Shown: in pieces, positions 1-7,625 of the stretch | Layout of the letters: each line of letters opens with the position of its first letter | Numbering within the stretch: the first letter of the stretch is position 1 | Source of the DNA: Clostridiales bacterium | GTDB lineage: Bacteria > Bacillota > Clostridia > Caldicoprobacterales > DTU083 | Length of the DNA: 13,178 nucleotides | Reading direction: 5' to 3' | Assembly: GCA_012512335.1 (NCBI GenBank) | Contig: JAAZEK010000357.1 | Location: 1 to 13,178 of the forward strand | Notes under the pieces: generated by a model | Told to the model about the DNA's origin: nothing | What the model saw: only the letters and a program-made list of their open reading frames with translations | The model's database searches: none | Translations under genes and position numbers: made by a program

Positions 1-1
1 T

Positions 2-190
2 AGTAAAAATAAACACATACGATTCAAAACGGCCTTACATTTGATTTTAGCAGGCGCTATAGGAGCAATTTTTGGTTCGATTATGGCATCCTATATGTCA
101 GCTTCTTTATTAAGGAAGCTATTCGGTTGTTTTCTATTGGTGATGGGAATATATGAGTTAGTACGTAAAGAAAAAAAAGATACAAAGTAA
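2..190 (+). CDS. TauE/SafE-family membrane transporter, C-terminal fragment
   Basis: This is the 3' end of a gene that begins before the window; 62 codons are present, reading from base 2 to the TAA at 188-190. The peptide has a glycine/alanine-rich membrane segment (LAGAIGAIFGSIMASYM), then LLRKLFGCFLLVMGIYEL and a lysine-rich tail. The pattern of a Gly-rich helix with 'GAxxGS', followed by 'LRxxFGxFLLxxGxYxL' and a short cytoplasmic end, is typical of the last repeat of TauE/SafE (UPF0721) permeases, which are proposed to export sulfite, sulfoacetate or other organosulfur anions. The substrate cannot be told from this fragment. No terminator is visible between its stop and the rnf promoter region, so some read-through into rnf is possible. 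Confidence 0.75.
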   Translation, partial: SKNKHIRFKTALHLILAGAIGAIFGSIMASYMSASLLRKLFGCFLLVMGIYELVRKEKKDTK

Positions 191-236
191 TTTGACAAAA
201 AAATGTGTTCTAGCTGTTCCATTATATAAAAAGATA

Positions 237-245
237 TGTTATAAT
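237..245 (+). promoter_or_regulatory. Extended -10 promoter for the rnf operon
   Basis: The bases TGTTATAAT match the extended -10 consensus TGnTATAAT exactly. The hexamer 17 bp upstream (TTCCAT, 217-222) is a poor -35, which fits an extended -10 promoter that does not depend on a -35. A good TTGACA at 192-197 lies too far upstream to pair with it. Transcription would start near 252, leaving a leader of about 215 nt before rnfC. Confidence 0.6.
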
Positions 246-251
246 TCAACT

Positions 252-450
252 AATTGAGCAAAGGCTTAGACCTTTGTTAGGGTGTAATTTATGTCTCCCT
301 TACATAACCTGAAGAAGCCAAAGCTTTCCGAAGGTTATTTTCATGTTAAGGTGTTGATATAAATTTAACAAGTTTAGCAAAGTCACGCGTAAAAGTGTTA
401 TTATAACGCTAGATCTAATTAATATAATTACCATTCATACCCATATAATT
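252..450 (+). promoter_or_regulatory. Long, possibly structured 5' leader of the rnf operon
   Basis: About 200 nt of non-coding sequence lies between the predicted start of transcription and the rnfC ribosome site. Three neighbouring hairpins can be drawn by eye: CAAAGG 259-264 with CCTTTG 271-276 (6-nt loop), TTATGT 289-294 with ACATAA 302-307 (7-nt loop), and AACCT 306-310 with AGGTT 332-336 enclosing a smaller AAG/CTT helix. The second and third share bases 306-307, so they compete or stack. The rest, 340-450, is AT-rich with only a weak hairpin (GTTA/TAAC near 397-407). There is no terminator with a U-run and no open reading frame of note. I do not recognise a known riboswitch; the folding is by eye only. 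Confidence 0.35.
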
Positions 451-459
451 GGAAAGAGG
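451..459 (+). promoter_or_regulatory. Ribosome binding site that fixes the rnfC start at TTG 468
   Basis: GGAAAGAGG ends 8 nt before the TTG codon at 468, a normal spacing. The in-frame GTG at 459 lies inside this Shine-Dalgarno sequence and so cannot be the start. Confidence 0.6.
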
Positions 460-467
460 TGTATTAT

Positions 468-1805
468 TTGTTCAAAAGAAAATCGTCCTTTACGGGAGGC
501 ATACACCCTCCTTATTCTAAAGGGCTTACTAAAGAAAAAACAACTGAGATTTGCATGGTACCTCAGTTTATTACTATTCCCTTACAACAACACATAGGTG
601 CTCCTTGTCAATCTTTAGTCAATAAAGGGGATAAGGTATTATTAGGTCAAAAAATAGGAGAGCCTAGAGGTTGTGTCAGTGCACCTGTTCATTCCAGTGT
701 TTCTGGTGTTGTTAAGTCCATAGAAACAGTTGATCTACCCAATGGCATTCAATCTATGGCTATAATAATAGAAAACGATGGTAAAGATACACTAGACCCC
801 TCAATTAAAACTGGTAAAATAGAGGATTATTCTAGGGAAGAATTGAACAATATCGTTATGGAGTCTGGTGTCGTTGGTATGGGAGGCGCTACATTTCCAA
901 CCCATGTCAAGCTTTCACCGCCAAGTGACAGAACTATCGATACGATTATTATAAACGGATCGGAATGTGAACCTTATCTAACTTCGGACTATCGTCTAAT
1001 GTTAGAGAATCCAGATGATGTAATATATGGATTAAAGGTTATAATGAAAATATTGGATGTTTCAAAATCCTATATTGGCATTGAAGATGACAAAACCGAA
1101 GCAATTAAAGCTATTACTTCTGCAATAGGGAACGAAAGTGGTATCCAAGTTGTAAAGCTACACACCAAATATCCTCAAGGGGCAGAAAAACAGATGATCC
1201 AAGTCATCCTTGGGCGTGAGGTACCATCTGGTGGACTTCCTATGGATGTAGGTACAGAAGTAAATAATGTGGGTACGGCAGTGGCCATTGCCAGTGCAGT
1301 TAAGACGGGAATGCCTTTGTTTCAACGTATCGTGACTGTTTCCGGAGGAGCTGTTAGAGAACCTAAGAACCTGTTAGTGCGCATCGGCACCTCTTTCAAG
1401 GATGTCATTGATTTTTGTGGGGGCTGGTCAGAAGAACCAGATAAAATAATTGCAGGCGGCCCAATGATGGGACATGCCCAACATACATTGGACGTACCGG
1501 TAGTAAAGGGAACATCTGGAATCTTGCTTTTCACGGGAAAGGAAGCCGTCTTCGAGGAACCTTCTAACTGCATAAGATGTTCACGCTGTGTAGAGGTTTG
1601 CCCCATTCGACTAGCTCCTTTATATATCAGTGCTCATTCTCTAAATGGAAATATGGAGGAAGCTGAAAGATTTAATGCCATGGATTGCATTGAATGTGGC
1701 TGCTGTTCTTATATTTGTCCTGCTTACAGACCATTACTTCCGTCGATACAGGTAGCAAAGAAGGAAATTATTGCAAGTAGAAAGCGCGAGGCGCAGACTA
1801 AGTGA
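468..1805 (+). CDS. rnfC: Rnf complex subunit C (NADH-binding, iron-sulfur)
   Basis: RnfC is the peripheral cytoplasmic subunit of the Rnf ferredoxin:NAD+ oxidoreductase and carries the site where NAD+ is reduced. With the TTG start at 468 it has 445 residues, a normal length for clostridial RnfC. The N-terminus has the family's TFKGGIHPP-like stretch (here FTGGIHPPYSKGLT). A glycine-rich nucleotide/flavin-binding loop, GMGGATFPT, lies at about residues 137-145. Two 4Fe-4S motifs stand near the C-terminus: Cys368, 371, 374 and 378, and Cys407, 410, 413 and 417. It is the first gene of rnfCDGEAB, 49 nt ahead of rnfD, with a promoter and long leader upstream. A GTG nine bases earlier would overlap the ribosome site and is less likely. 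The subunit identity is firm; the exact start is an inference. Confidence 0.96.
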   Translation: MFKRKSSFTGGIHPPYSKGLTKEKTTEICMVPQFITIPLQQHIGAPCQSLVNKGDKVLLGQKIGEPRGCVSAPVHSSVSGVVKSIETVDLPNGIQSMAIIIENDGKDTLDPSIKTGKIEDYSREELNNIVMESGVVGMGGATFPTHVKLSPPSDRTIDTIIINGSECEPYLTSDYRLMLENPDDVIYGLKVIMKILDVSKSYIGIEDDKTEAIKAITSAIGNESGIQVVKLHTKYPQGAEKQMIQVILGREVPSGGLPMDVGTEVNNVGTAVAIASAVKTGMPLFQRIVTVSGGAVREPKNLLVRIGTSFKDVIDFCGGWSEEPDKIIAGGPMMGHAQHTLDVPVVKGTSGILLFTGKEAVFEEPSNCIRCSRCVEVCPIRLAPLYISAHSLNGNMEEAERFNAMDCIECGCCSYICPAYRPLLPSIQVAKKEIIASRKREAQTK

Positions 1806-1854
1806 ATAGTATAAAAAATAAAGATGTAATTTAGGTTCTTGGAGGGTTTGGTTT

Positions 1855-2832
1855 ATGAGTTTATTTACAGTTTCTTCATCTCCCCATTTAAAAGCAAAGG
1901 ATACAACATCCAGAATTATGCTGGATGTTATTATTGCTTTAATTCCAGCTGGTATTGTTTCTATCTGGTTACATGGGGTTAAAGCACTATGGCTTATTTT
2001 AATAGGAGTTATCACAGCAGTACTTACGGAATATTTGATTCAGAAATTTATGAAAAGGACCATAACCATTAGAGATCTGAGTGCAGTGGTCACTGGTATG
2101 CTTTTGGCATATAACATGCCACCAAGCGCACCTTGGTGGATGGTGGTGATTGGTTCAGTTATTGCCATTGCTTTAGTAAAACAAATCTTTGGCGGAATTG
2201 GTCATAATTTCATGAATCCTGCACTTGCAGCCCGTGCCATTCTACTGGCTTCCTGGCCTGCACATATGACTAGGTGGTCACAACCAGGTACAGATGCCAT
2301 TACTACAGCTACACCTTTGGCCTTGGCGAACCTTACAGATGCAACTAGCGGAGCTACCAGTGGAGCAACAGCTGTTATGGAACTACCGTCTCTATTGAAC
2401 GCTTTTCTAGGAAATATTCCAGGAACCCTCGGAGAAGTATCATCTATTGCGTTATTGATAGGAGCTGCATACTTGTTGATACGTGGCGTTATCAATTGGA
2501 GAATTCCCTTCACTTATATTGCAACCACCTTTATTTGTACTATAATCTTTGGAGGAGTAGGTTTATACGATGCATTTTACCAGCTTTTCCTAGGAGGACT
2601 CATGCTAGGTTCTTTCTATATGGCAACTGACTATTCATCATCTCCCGTTACTCCAGTAGGTCAGATAATAATGGGAATTGGCTGTGGCATACTCACAGCT
2701 GTTATTAGGGTTTTTGGTGGATATCCAGAAGGTGTAAGTTATGCCATCTTGCTGATGAATGTGGCTACTCCGTTAATTGATAAATATACTCAACCTAGAA
2801 TATATGGGGAGGTGGCCAAGAATGCAAGATAA
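1855..2832 (+). CDS. rnfD: Rnf complex membrane subunit D (covalent FMN)
   Basis: RnfD is an integral membrane subunit that passes electrons through a covalently bound FMN and helps form the ion path. The 325 residues hold many hydrophobic helices and the NqrB/RnfD family stretch FGGIGHNFMNPALAARA. The flavin is normally attached to the Thr of an SGAT motif. Here the motif occurs twice in tandem, SGATSGAT at residues 165-172, so either Thr168 or Thr172 could be the acceptor. The ATG at 1855 follows GGAGGG with good spacing. Its 3' end overlaps rnfG by 11 nt, which suggests translational coupling. Confidence 0.96.
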   Translation: MSLFTVSSSPHLKAKDTTSRIMLDVIIALIPAGIVSIWLHGVKALWLILIGVITAVLTEYLIQKFMKRTITIRDLSAVVTGMLLAYNMPPSAPWWMVVIGSVIAIALVKQIFGGIGHNFMNPALAARAILLASWPAHMTRWSQPGTDAITTATPLALANLTDATSGATSGATAVMELPSLLNAFLGNIPGTLGEVSSIALLIGAAYLLIRGVINWRIPFTYIATTFICTIIFGGVGLYDAFYQLFLGGLMLGSFYMATDYSSSPVTPVGQIIMGIGCGILTAVIRVFGGYPEGVSYAILLMNVATPLIDKYTQPRIYGEVAKNAR

Positions 2833-3376
2833 TCTATTAACTGGCCTTAAGCTTTTACTCATTACTGCAATTGCAACTTTCGCTCTCGCCTTAACTCAGA
2901 TGATAACAGAAGAACCTATTCGGATACAAGCTGAAAAGGCCAGTGATGAAGCGAGAGCAGTGGTTTTAAAAAATGCAGAGGAATTTGTTTCATTGGAAAT
3001 TACCGAAGGGAGCCATCCGAATATTTTAGAAGCCCATGAGGGACGTATGAGTAATAATGTTATAGGCTATACCTTCAAGACAATAAGCCGTGGATATGGT
3101 GGCGACATTATTATTATTGTCGGAATAGATGATAATGGCAGGATTAGCGGGGTACGCATCGCACAACAAACTGAAACACCAGGATTGGGAGCAAAGGTCG
3201 CTGAACCTAGATTTTATGAGCAATATAATGGAAAGTCAGTAGAAAACCCGATAGATGAAAATGACTTGTCTGCAGTATCAGGTGCAACTGTTTCATCCAA
3301 CGCAGTAACCGACGCAGTCAATTATGCAATTGATTATTATCAATCTGAACTCACCTCAGGAGGTGGAAATCAATGA
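2822..3376 (+). CDS. rnfG: Rnf complex subunit G (covalent FMN, FMN-binding domain)
   Basis: RnfG has one N-terminal membrane helix (about residues 5-25) and an FMN-binding domain that carries covalent FMN outside the membrane. It has 184 residues. The FMN attachment motif SGAT is at 153-156, followed by VSSNAVTDAVNYAI, so Thr156 is the likely flavin-bearing residue. The preceding ETPGLGAKV is also typical of the family. I chose ATG 2822 because GGGGAGG at 2806-2812 stands 9 nt upstream; the upstream TTG at 2777 would add residues with no ribosome site. It overlaps rnfD by 11 nt and rnfE by 4 nt (ATGA), so D, G and E are probably translated in a coupled way. Confidence 0.95.
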   Translation: MQDNLLTGLKLLLITAIATFALALTQMITEEPIRIQAEKASDEARAVVLKNAEEFVSLEITEGSHPNILEAHEGRMSNNVIGYTFKTISRGYGGDIIIIVGIDDNGRISGVRIAQQTETPGLGAKVAEPRFYEQYNGKSVENPIDENDLSAVSGATVSSNAVTDAVNYAIDYYQSELTSGGGNQ

Positions 3377-3987
3377 AGATTAAAGACATACTAATGAATG
3401 GTATCTTAAAGGAGAACCCCACATTTAGATTGGTTTTAGGAATGTGCCCTACCCTAGCAGTTTCTACAGCAGCGATTAATGGCATTGCCATGGGGCTAGC
3501 TGTAGTTTTCGTGCTTGCGGCTTCTAACCTTGTTGTTTCTCTACTCAGAAATTTTATACCAGATAAGGTTCGGATTCCTGCATTTGTTGTCATAATAGCA
3601 GCATTTGTTTCCATAGTAGGCATGTTGATGGAAGCCTTTGTACCTAACTTGTATGATGCATTAGGTCTTTATATTCCTTTAATAGTTGTAAACTGTATCA
3701 TTCTTGGAAGAGCAGAGGCCTTTGCTTCTAAGAATACTCCTTTTAAATCATTAATGGATGGAATTGGTATGGGTCTTGGCTTTACCATAGCTTTAACTCT
3801 GCTAGGAAGCATTCGAGAAATACTTGGTGCAGGTTCTATATTCGGTGTAAGCTTGTTTAGCCAGGGATTTGAGCCAGCCACTATTATGATACTTCCTCCT
3901 GGAGCCTTTGTCACACTTGGATTACTACTGGCTCTGTTAAACATGGTGGATAAGAAACAGAATAACAAAGCAAGTAAAGAGGCATAG
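3373..3987 (+). CDS. rnfE: Rnf complex membrane subunit E
   Basis: RnfE is a six-helix membrane subunit that pairs with RnfA in an inverted arrangement. In the homologous NQR and Rnf structures the pair holds an iron-sulfur centre in the middle of the membrane, bound by two Cys from each subunit. Both expected cysteines are present in this 204-residue protein: Cys25 in GMCPTLAV and Cys108 in VVNCIILGRAEAFA. The ATG sits in an ATGA overlap with rnfG and is preceded by AGGAGG. The C-terminus is short and lysine-rich. The name rnfE rather than rnfA rests on the MxxGILKENPTFRLVLGMCP N-terminus and on its order in the operon. Confidence 0.95.
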   Translation: MKIKDILMNGILKENPTFRLVLGMCPTLAVSTAAINGIAMGLAVVFVLAASNLVVSLLRNFIPDKVRIPAFVVIIAAFVSIVGMLMEAFVPNLYDALGLYIPLIVVNCIILGRAEAFASKNTPFKSLMDGIGMGLGFTIALTLLGSIREILGAGSIFGVSLFSQGFEPATIMILPPGAFVTLGLLLALLNMVDKKQNNKASKEA

Positions 3988-4005
3988 AAATTAGGAGGTA
4001 AGGAT

Positions 4006-4593
4006 ATGGAGTATTTTAGTAGTTTGTTTCTGATTTTATTAAGTTCTATACTGGTAAATAATTTTATCATGTCACGCTTCCTTGGAATCTGTCCCTTCCT
4101 AGGAGTATCAAAGCGAGTACCTACAGCAATAGGTATGGGAGCTGCTGTAACCTTTGTCATGGCTATGGCCTCGGTTATAACATATTTGGCTTATTATTTC
4201 ATTTTAGAGCCACTACAAATGGAGTACATGCAAACTTTGGCTTTTATTTTAATCATTGCTGCCTTGGTGCAATTTATTGAAATGGTAATTCAAAAAATGA
4301 GTCCATCTCTATACCAAGCTCTTGGTGTTTATCTTCCTTTGATTACTACCAATTGTGCCGTACTAGGTGTTGCTATTTTGAATATTGAGGAAAAATATGA
4401 CTTACTACAAACATTGGTTAATGGAACCGGTGGTGCTTTAGGTTTTACTCTGGCTATTGTGTTGTTTGCTGGTATTAGAGAAAGGTTGGAATTGTCCGAT
4501 ATTCCAGAAGCATTTAAAGGCTTTCCAATTGCTATGATAACGGCAGGCCTAATGTCAGTCGCTTTTTTAGGGTTTCAAGGATTACTAAAATAA
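4006..4593 (+). CDS. rnfA: Rnf complex membrane subunit A
   Basis: RnfA is the partner of RnfE and a paralogue of it, with six membrane helices in 195 residues. The family's NNFIMSRFLGICPFLGVSK stretch is present at about 18-36, with Cys29, and the second ligand is Cys117 in TTNCAVLGVA. These two cysteines and the two of RnfE would bind the intramembrane iron-sulfur centre. It starts 18 nt after rnfE with GGAGGT upstream of the ATG, and lies 12 nt before rnfB. Confidence 0.96.
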   Translation: MEYFSSLFLILLSSILVNNFIMSRFLGICPFLGVSKRVPTAIGMGAAVTFVMAMASVITYLAYYFILEPLQMEYMQTLAFILIIAALVQFIEMVIQKMSPSLYQALGVYLPLITTNCAVLGVAILNIEEKYDLLQTLVNGTGGALGFTLAIVLFAGIRERLELSDIPEAFKGFPIAMITAGLMSVAFLGFQGLLK

Positions 4594-4605
4594 GGGGAGA
4601 TACTA

Positions 4606-5400
4606 ATGTGGGAACAGCTATTGCTTCCGGTGCTTAGTCTCGGAGGAATGAGTTTGATTTTCGGAGTCGGTCTTTCCGTGGCTTCAAAAAAATTTATGGT
4701 TGAAAAAGGTTCGAATTTCGATGAAATTAGAGAAGCATTACCTGGTATCAATTGTGGTGCTTGTGGTTATCCTGGTTGCGATGCACTTGCTGAGGCTATA
4801 GTGGAAGGGAAAGCTGCAGTAGACGCTTGTTCTGTAGGTGGTATTAAAGTAGCTAGCAATATAGCTGCTATACTAGGTGTTGAAGTAAAGGATAAGGAGA
4901 AAATGGTTGCCAGGGTTCTTTGCCAAGGAGACTGTGACAAAGCCATAGAGAAGTATAAATATCAGGGTATTAAGGATTGCGTCGCAGCATCCATGGTGGC
5001 AGATGGGCATAAAGCTTGTAAAGCTTCTTGTATTGGATTGGGTACTTGTGAACGTGCTTGCCCATTTGACGCAATTCATGTTAATGAGAAGGGCTTGGCA
5101 GTAGTTGATAGAGATAAATGCACAGCCTGCAACATATGTGTAATAAAATGTCCCAAAAATGTAATAGAGCTTATTCCCATGTCAAGCCAAGTGCAAATAG
5201 CATGCAATTCAAATGATAGAGGCAGAGCAGTTAAAAGCAATTGCGAAGTCGGTTGTATTGGCTGCCAGATTTGCGTCAAAGCATGCCCTTTTGATGCTAT
5301 TGGCTTTGAAGACAATTTAGCTAAAATCGATTACGAAAAATGCACAAATTGCGGAGTTTGTGTAGAAAAATGTCCTACCAAGTCCATCGCTATGATTTAG
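4606..5400 (+). CDS. rnfB: Rnf complex subunit B (polyferredoxin, ferredoxin-docking)
   Basis: RnfB accepts electrons from reduced ferredoxin at the cytoplasmic face and passes them through a chain of iron-sulfur clusters. The 264 residues begin with one membrane helix (about 4-26). A 4Fe-4S domain follows with Cys50, 53, 58 and 75 (GINCGACGYPGC). A middle section has Cys106, 110, 125 and 138 and the usual CQGDC...YQGIKDCVAA pattern. Ferredoxin-type clusters come next, with Cys142/148/152, Cys172/175/178/182, Cys217/220/223/227 and Cys246/249/252/256. This cysteine-rich layout is the clostridial form, with more clusters than the gammaproteobacterial RnfB. It is the last rnf gene; the next gene begins 81 nt later with no terminator between. 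Confidence 0.96.
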   Translation: MWEQLLLPVLSLGGMSLIFGVGLSVASKKFMVEKGSNFDEIREALPGINCGACGYPGCDALAEAIVEGKAAVDACSVGGIKVASNIAAILGVEVKDKEKMVARVLCQGDCDKAIEKYKYQGIKDCVAASMVADGHKACKASCIGLGTCERACPFDAIHVNEKGLAVVDRDKCTACNICVIKCPKNVIELIPMSSQVQIACNSNDRGRAVKSNCEVGCIGCQICVKACPFDAIGFEDNLAKIDYEKCTNCGVCVEKCPTKSIAMI

Positions 5401-5481
5401 TTCATAAGGAGCGTTTATATAGTGAATCAATCTAAGATAAGATGACATTTAACAATGTGTTGTAGGGGGGCATCAATTCTA

Positions 5482-6762
5482 ATGAATCTATGGTATGGTG
5501 AAATAAAAGCGGAGAGTGAATCTTACACACCAGAAGGGGTTTTTTTAAAGGCTGAAGCCAAAGAAACACTGCCTCTCATCCTAGATAAATGGAGAGAAAA
5601 AATACAAGTTATCTATTTAGATCCACCGTTTTACACTGGCAAAAAATTTTCATTTCGACAAAAAATAGGCAATGAAGCTTGGCAGGGCAATTCAAAACAC
5701 GTTATTAACCACCAAGCATATTCGGATATTTGGGATAACAAGGAGAAGTTTTTTGATATGTTGCGGCAGGTGCTAACTGTATCTCATCAGCTTTTAAAAC
5801 CTGAAGGTTCATTATTTCTTCATTTAGATTATCGTTTTAGCGCATATGCTAGATTGTTGATGGATGAGGTTTTTGGAGAAGAAAATTTTCTTAATGAAAT
5901 TATATGGGCTTATAAATCTGGAGGGCGATCTAAGAAATATTTTAGCAGAAAACACGATACCATTTTATTCTATCGAAAAAGCGACAAGCATTACTTTAAT
6001 ATTGAAGAAGTAGGTAGACCAAGAGGCGCATCTAAGCGCAATAATATGAAAAAACAGGTAGGGGATGACGGAAAGGTTTTTTGGTCTATTCGTTCCCATG
6101 GCAAAGAATACCGTTACTATGAAGATTCCAAAATATACCCTAGTGATGTATGGGATGATATATCTCATCTGCAACAAAAAGATCCAGAACGAACGGGCTA
6201 TGATACACAAAAGCCAGAAGCTTTATTAGAAAGAATTCTTCTGTCTTCTTCTCAGCCAGGCGACTGGGTTGCTGACTTTTTTGCTGGTTCTGGCACCACA
6301 GCTGCAACTGCGCAAAAAAACGGAAGAAAGTGGATTTCTATGGATATGAGTGATTTTTCCATTCATGTTTGTAGAAAAAGACTATTGCAGTCTTCTGGAG
6401 CTAAGGTTTTAAGCTTTTCTGATCCAGGACTAAAAACTCAAAAATATGAATATAATAATGATATAGAAGTAAAAATTATACAAGCTACTGAAGACACATT
6501 AGAAGTTCAGTTATTGGAATATCGCTGTGAGCACTTGAATGATTTTGATTTTAAATTTTATGATTATATCGATTTTTGGTCTATAGGTTACATCAAGGAT
6601 AATGAATATTTTTCATGTCAAGAGGCTTATAGGAGTGCAGATAATCCTGATTTAAAGAATGTACTGATTGCTCGTGTTGATATGGAGGACGAAAGGAAGG
6701 CAATTGCTTGCCATGTTATAGATATTTATGGAAAACAGACATTGTTAACCCTCCAAAATTAA
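5482..6762 (+). CDS. Orphan beta-class DNA methyltransferase
   Basis: This is an S-adenosylmethionine-dependent DNA methyltransferase of the COG0863/COG2189 type, probably adenine-N6. The catalytic motif IV, DPPF, is at residues 47-50 (VIYLDPPFYTGK). The SAM-binding motif I, FFAGSGTT, is at 266-273, followed by WISMDMS as motif II. Motif IV before motif I is the beta-class order, with the target-recognition region between them. About 115 residues follow the methylase core (310-426) and match no domain I recognise. With the ATG at 5482 it has 426 residues; a G-run at 5464-5469 serves as ribosome site. An in-frame ATG at 5455 has no ribosome site. No restriction endonuclease or specificity gene is near, so it looks like a solitary methylase. 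It may be read through from rnf. Confidence 0.88.
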   Translation: MNLWYGEIKAESESYTPEGVFLKAEAKETLPLILDKWREKIQVIYLDPPFYTGKKFSFRQKIGNEAWQGNSKHVINHQAYSDIWDNKEKFFDMLRQVLTVSHQLLKPEGSLFLHLDYRFSAYARLLMDEVFGEENFLNEIIWAYKSGGRSKKYFSRKHDTILFYRKSDKHYFNIEEVGRPRGASKRNNMKKQVGDDGKVFWSIRSHGKEYRYYEDSKIYPSDVWDDISHLQQKDPERTGYDTQKPEALLERILLSSSQPGDWVADFFAGSGTTAATAQKNGRKWISMDMSDFSIHVCRKRLLQSSGAKVLSFSDPGLKTQKYEYNNDIEVKIIQATEDTLEVQLLEYRCEHLNDFDFKFYDYIDFWSIGYIKDNEYFSCQEAYRSADNPDLKNVLIARVDMEDERKAIACHVIDIYGKQTLLTLQN

Positions 6763-6834
6763 CCTTAGGTGCATTGATTTACATTTCATAAAACAATAGA
6801 AGTAAGCCAAAATAGGAACAAAGGAGGCGATAAA

Positions 6835-7464
6835 ATGATTAAGAGACGTCTTTTGTTCTCTATTCTGGCAATCATGATAGTAGGCTTATTGGTTGTATCC
6901 TGTACGGTTCAAAGAACACCAGGTGATCCTAATACTCAAAGAGATAACAGGCAAACCCGATTTTTGCCAAGAACTTCTCCTGCACCACTTAATGATGATA
7001 TGAGACCTAATGCTACACCGGGGCAGAGAAATCAAGGTATGAACACACCAGGAACCGATAATACTTCTGGAGCACCAGAAACACCAGGGGCTAATAACAC
7101 ACGGCCCAACAATACTACTAATCAAATAGGAACTAATGTACAGGACCGAGCTGAAAAAATTGCAGATGTCGCAGCAGATCAGAAAGAAGTAGAATCCGCT
7201 TCATGTTTAATTACTGGCGATACTGCCATGGTTGGCTTACAGTTCAATAAGCAGTATAAAGGTGAATTGACCGACGATATCAAGGAACAGGTTGATGAGA
7301 AGGTTCGAGAGGCTGACACGAGGATAAAGCGTGTAGTAGTAACAGCTGATCCTGATCTTGTTAGTAGAATTGAAGAAATGTTTGAAGATATCGGTAACGG
7401 GAAGCCTTTATCTGGCTTTGCAGATGAAATAAATGAAATGATTAACCGAATAAATCCTAAGTGA
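6835..7464 (+). CDS. YhcN/YlaJ-family sporulation lipoprotein
   Basis: This 209-residue lipoprotein begins with a basic, hydrophobic signal peptide that ends in the lipobox VVSC, so Cys23 would become the lipidated first residue. Residues 27-100 form a low-complexity linker rich in Asn, Pro, Thr and Gly. Residues 104-205 form the YhcN/YlaJ domain, seen in RAEKIADVAADQKEV, in the alternating strand pattern around 121-140, and in IKRVVVTADPDLVSRI. In Bacillus, YhcN-type proteins are found in the spore membrane and are made in the forespore, so the gene points to a spore former; its exact role is unknown. AAAGGAGG stands just before the ATG. I could not find a convincing sporulation-sigma promoter in the 72-nt gap. 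The gene ends at a strong terminator and is followed by lgt. Confidence 0.85.
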   Translation: MIKRRLLFSILAIMIVGLLVVSCTVQRTPGDPNTQRDNRQTRFLPRTSPAPLNDDMRPNATPGQRNQGMNTPGTDNTSGAPETPGANNTRPNNTTNQIGTNVQDRAEKIADVAADQKEVESASCLITGDTAMVGLQFNKQYKGELTDDIKEQVDEKVREADTRIKRVVVTADPDLVSRIEEMFEDIGNGKPLSGFADEINEMINRINPK

Positions 7465-7479
7465 ACAAAAAAATAAAAC

Positions 7480-7520
7480 AAAGCAAAGCAGGGAGATGAT
7501 ATCTCCCTGCTTTGCTTTTT
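7480..7520 (+). terminator. Strong intrinsic terminator
   Basis: An 18-bp perfect stem (7480-7497 with 7501-7518) closes on a three-base loop (GAT) and runs into a T-run. An A-run lies on the 5' side, so it could also stop transcription from the other strand. It ends the unit that includes the sporulation lipoprotein. Confidence 0.93.
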
Positions 7521-7549
7521 ATCATTCTTCAAATTTATAATAATTTATC

Positions 7550-7578
7550 TTGACTAGATACCTAGGGAAACCTATAAT
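7550..7578 (+). promoter_or_regulatory. Sigma-A promoter for lgt
   Basis: TTGACT (7550-7555) and TATAAT (7573-7578) are separated by exactly 17 bp. Start of transcription would be near 7585, about 40 nt before lgt. The perfect palindrome ATGATATCAT at 7581-7590 covers this start region. Confidence 0.85.
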
Positions 7579-7625
7579 TGATGATATCATAATATTATTA
7601 CAAAATCTTTACTAGGAGTGATAGA

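Noticed and set aside
192..197. TTGACA after the transporter fragment as the rnf -35
   Set aside because: The TATAAT at 240-245 is 42 bp away; no -10 stands at 17 bp.
252..336. Leader as a known riboswitch (c-di-GMP, glycine, FMN, TPP)
   Set aside because: Short look-alike pieces such as CCGAAGG occur, but the full conserved cores are absent.
1322..4160. Open frames on the minus strand inside rnf genes, such as 1322-1606 and 3669-4160
   Set aside because: They lie opposite strongly conserved rnf genes, lack ribosome sites and resemble no family.
5422..5445. Seven-codon frame (GTG to TGA) after an AAGGAG between rnfB and the methylase
   Set aside because: Too short to support, with no attenuator-like structure around it.
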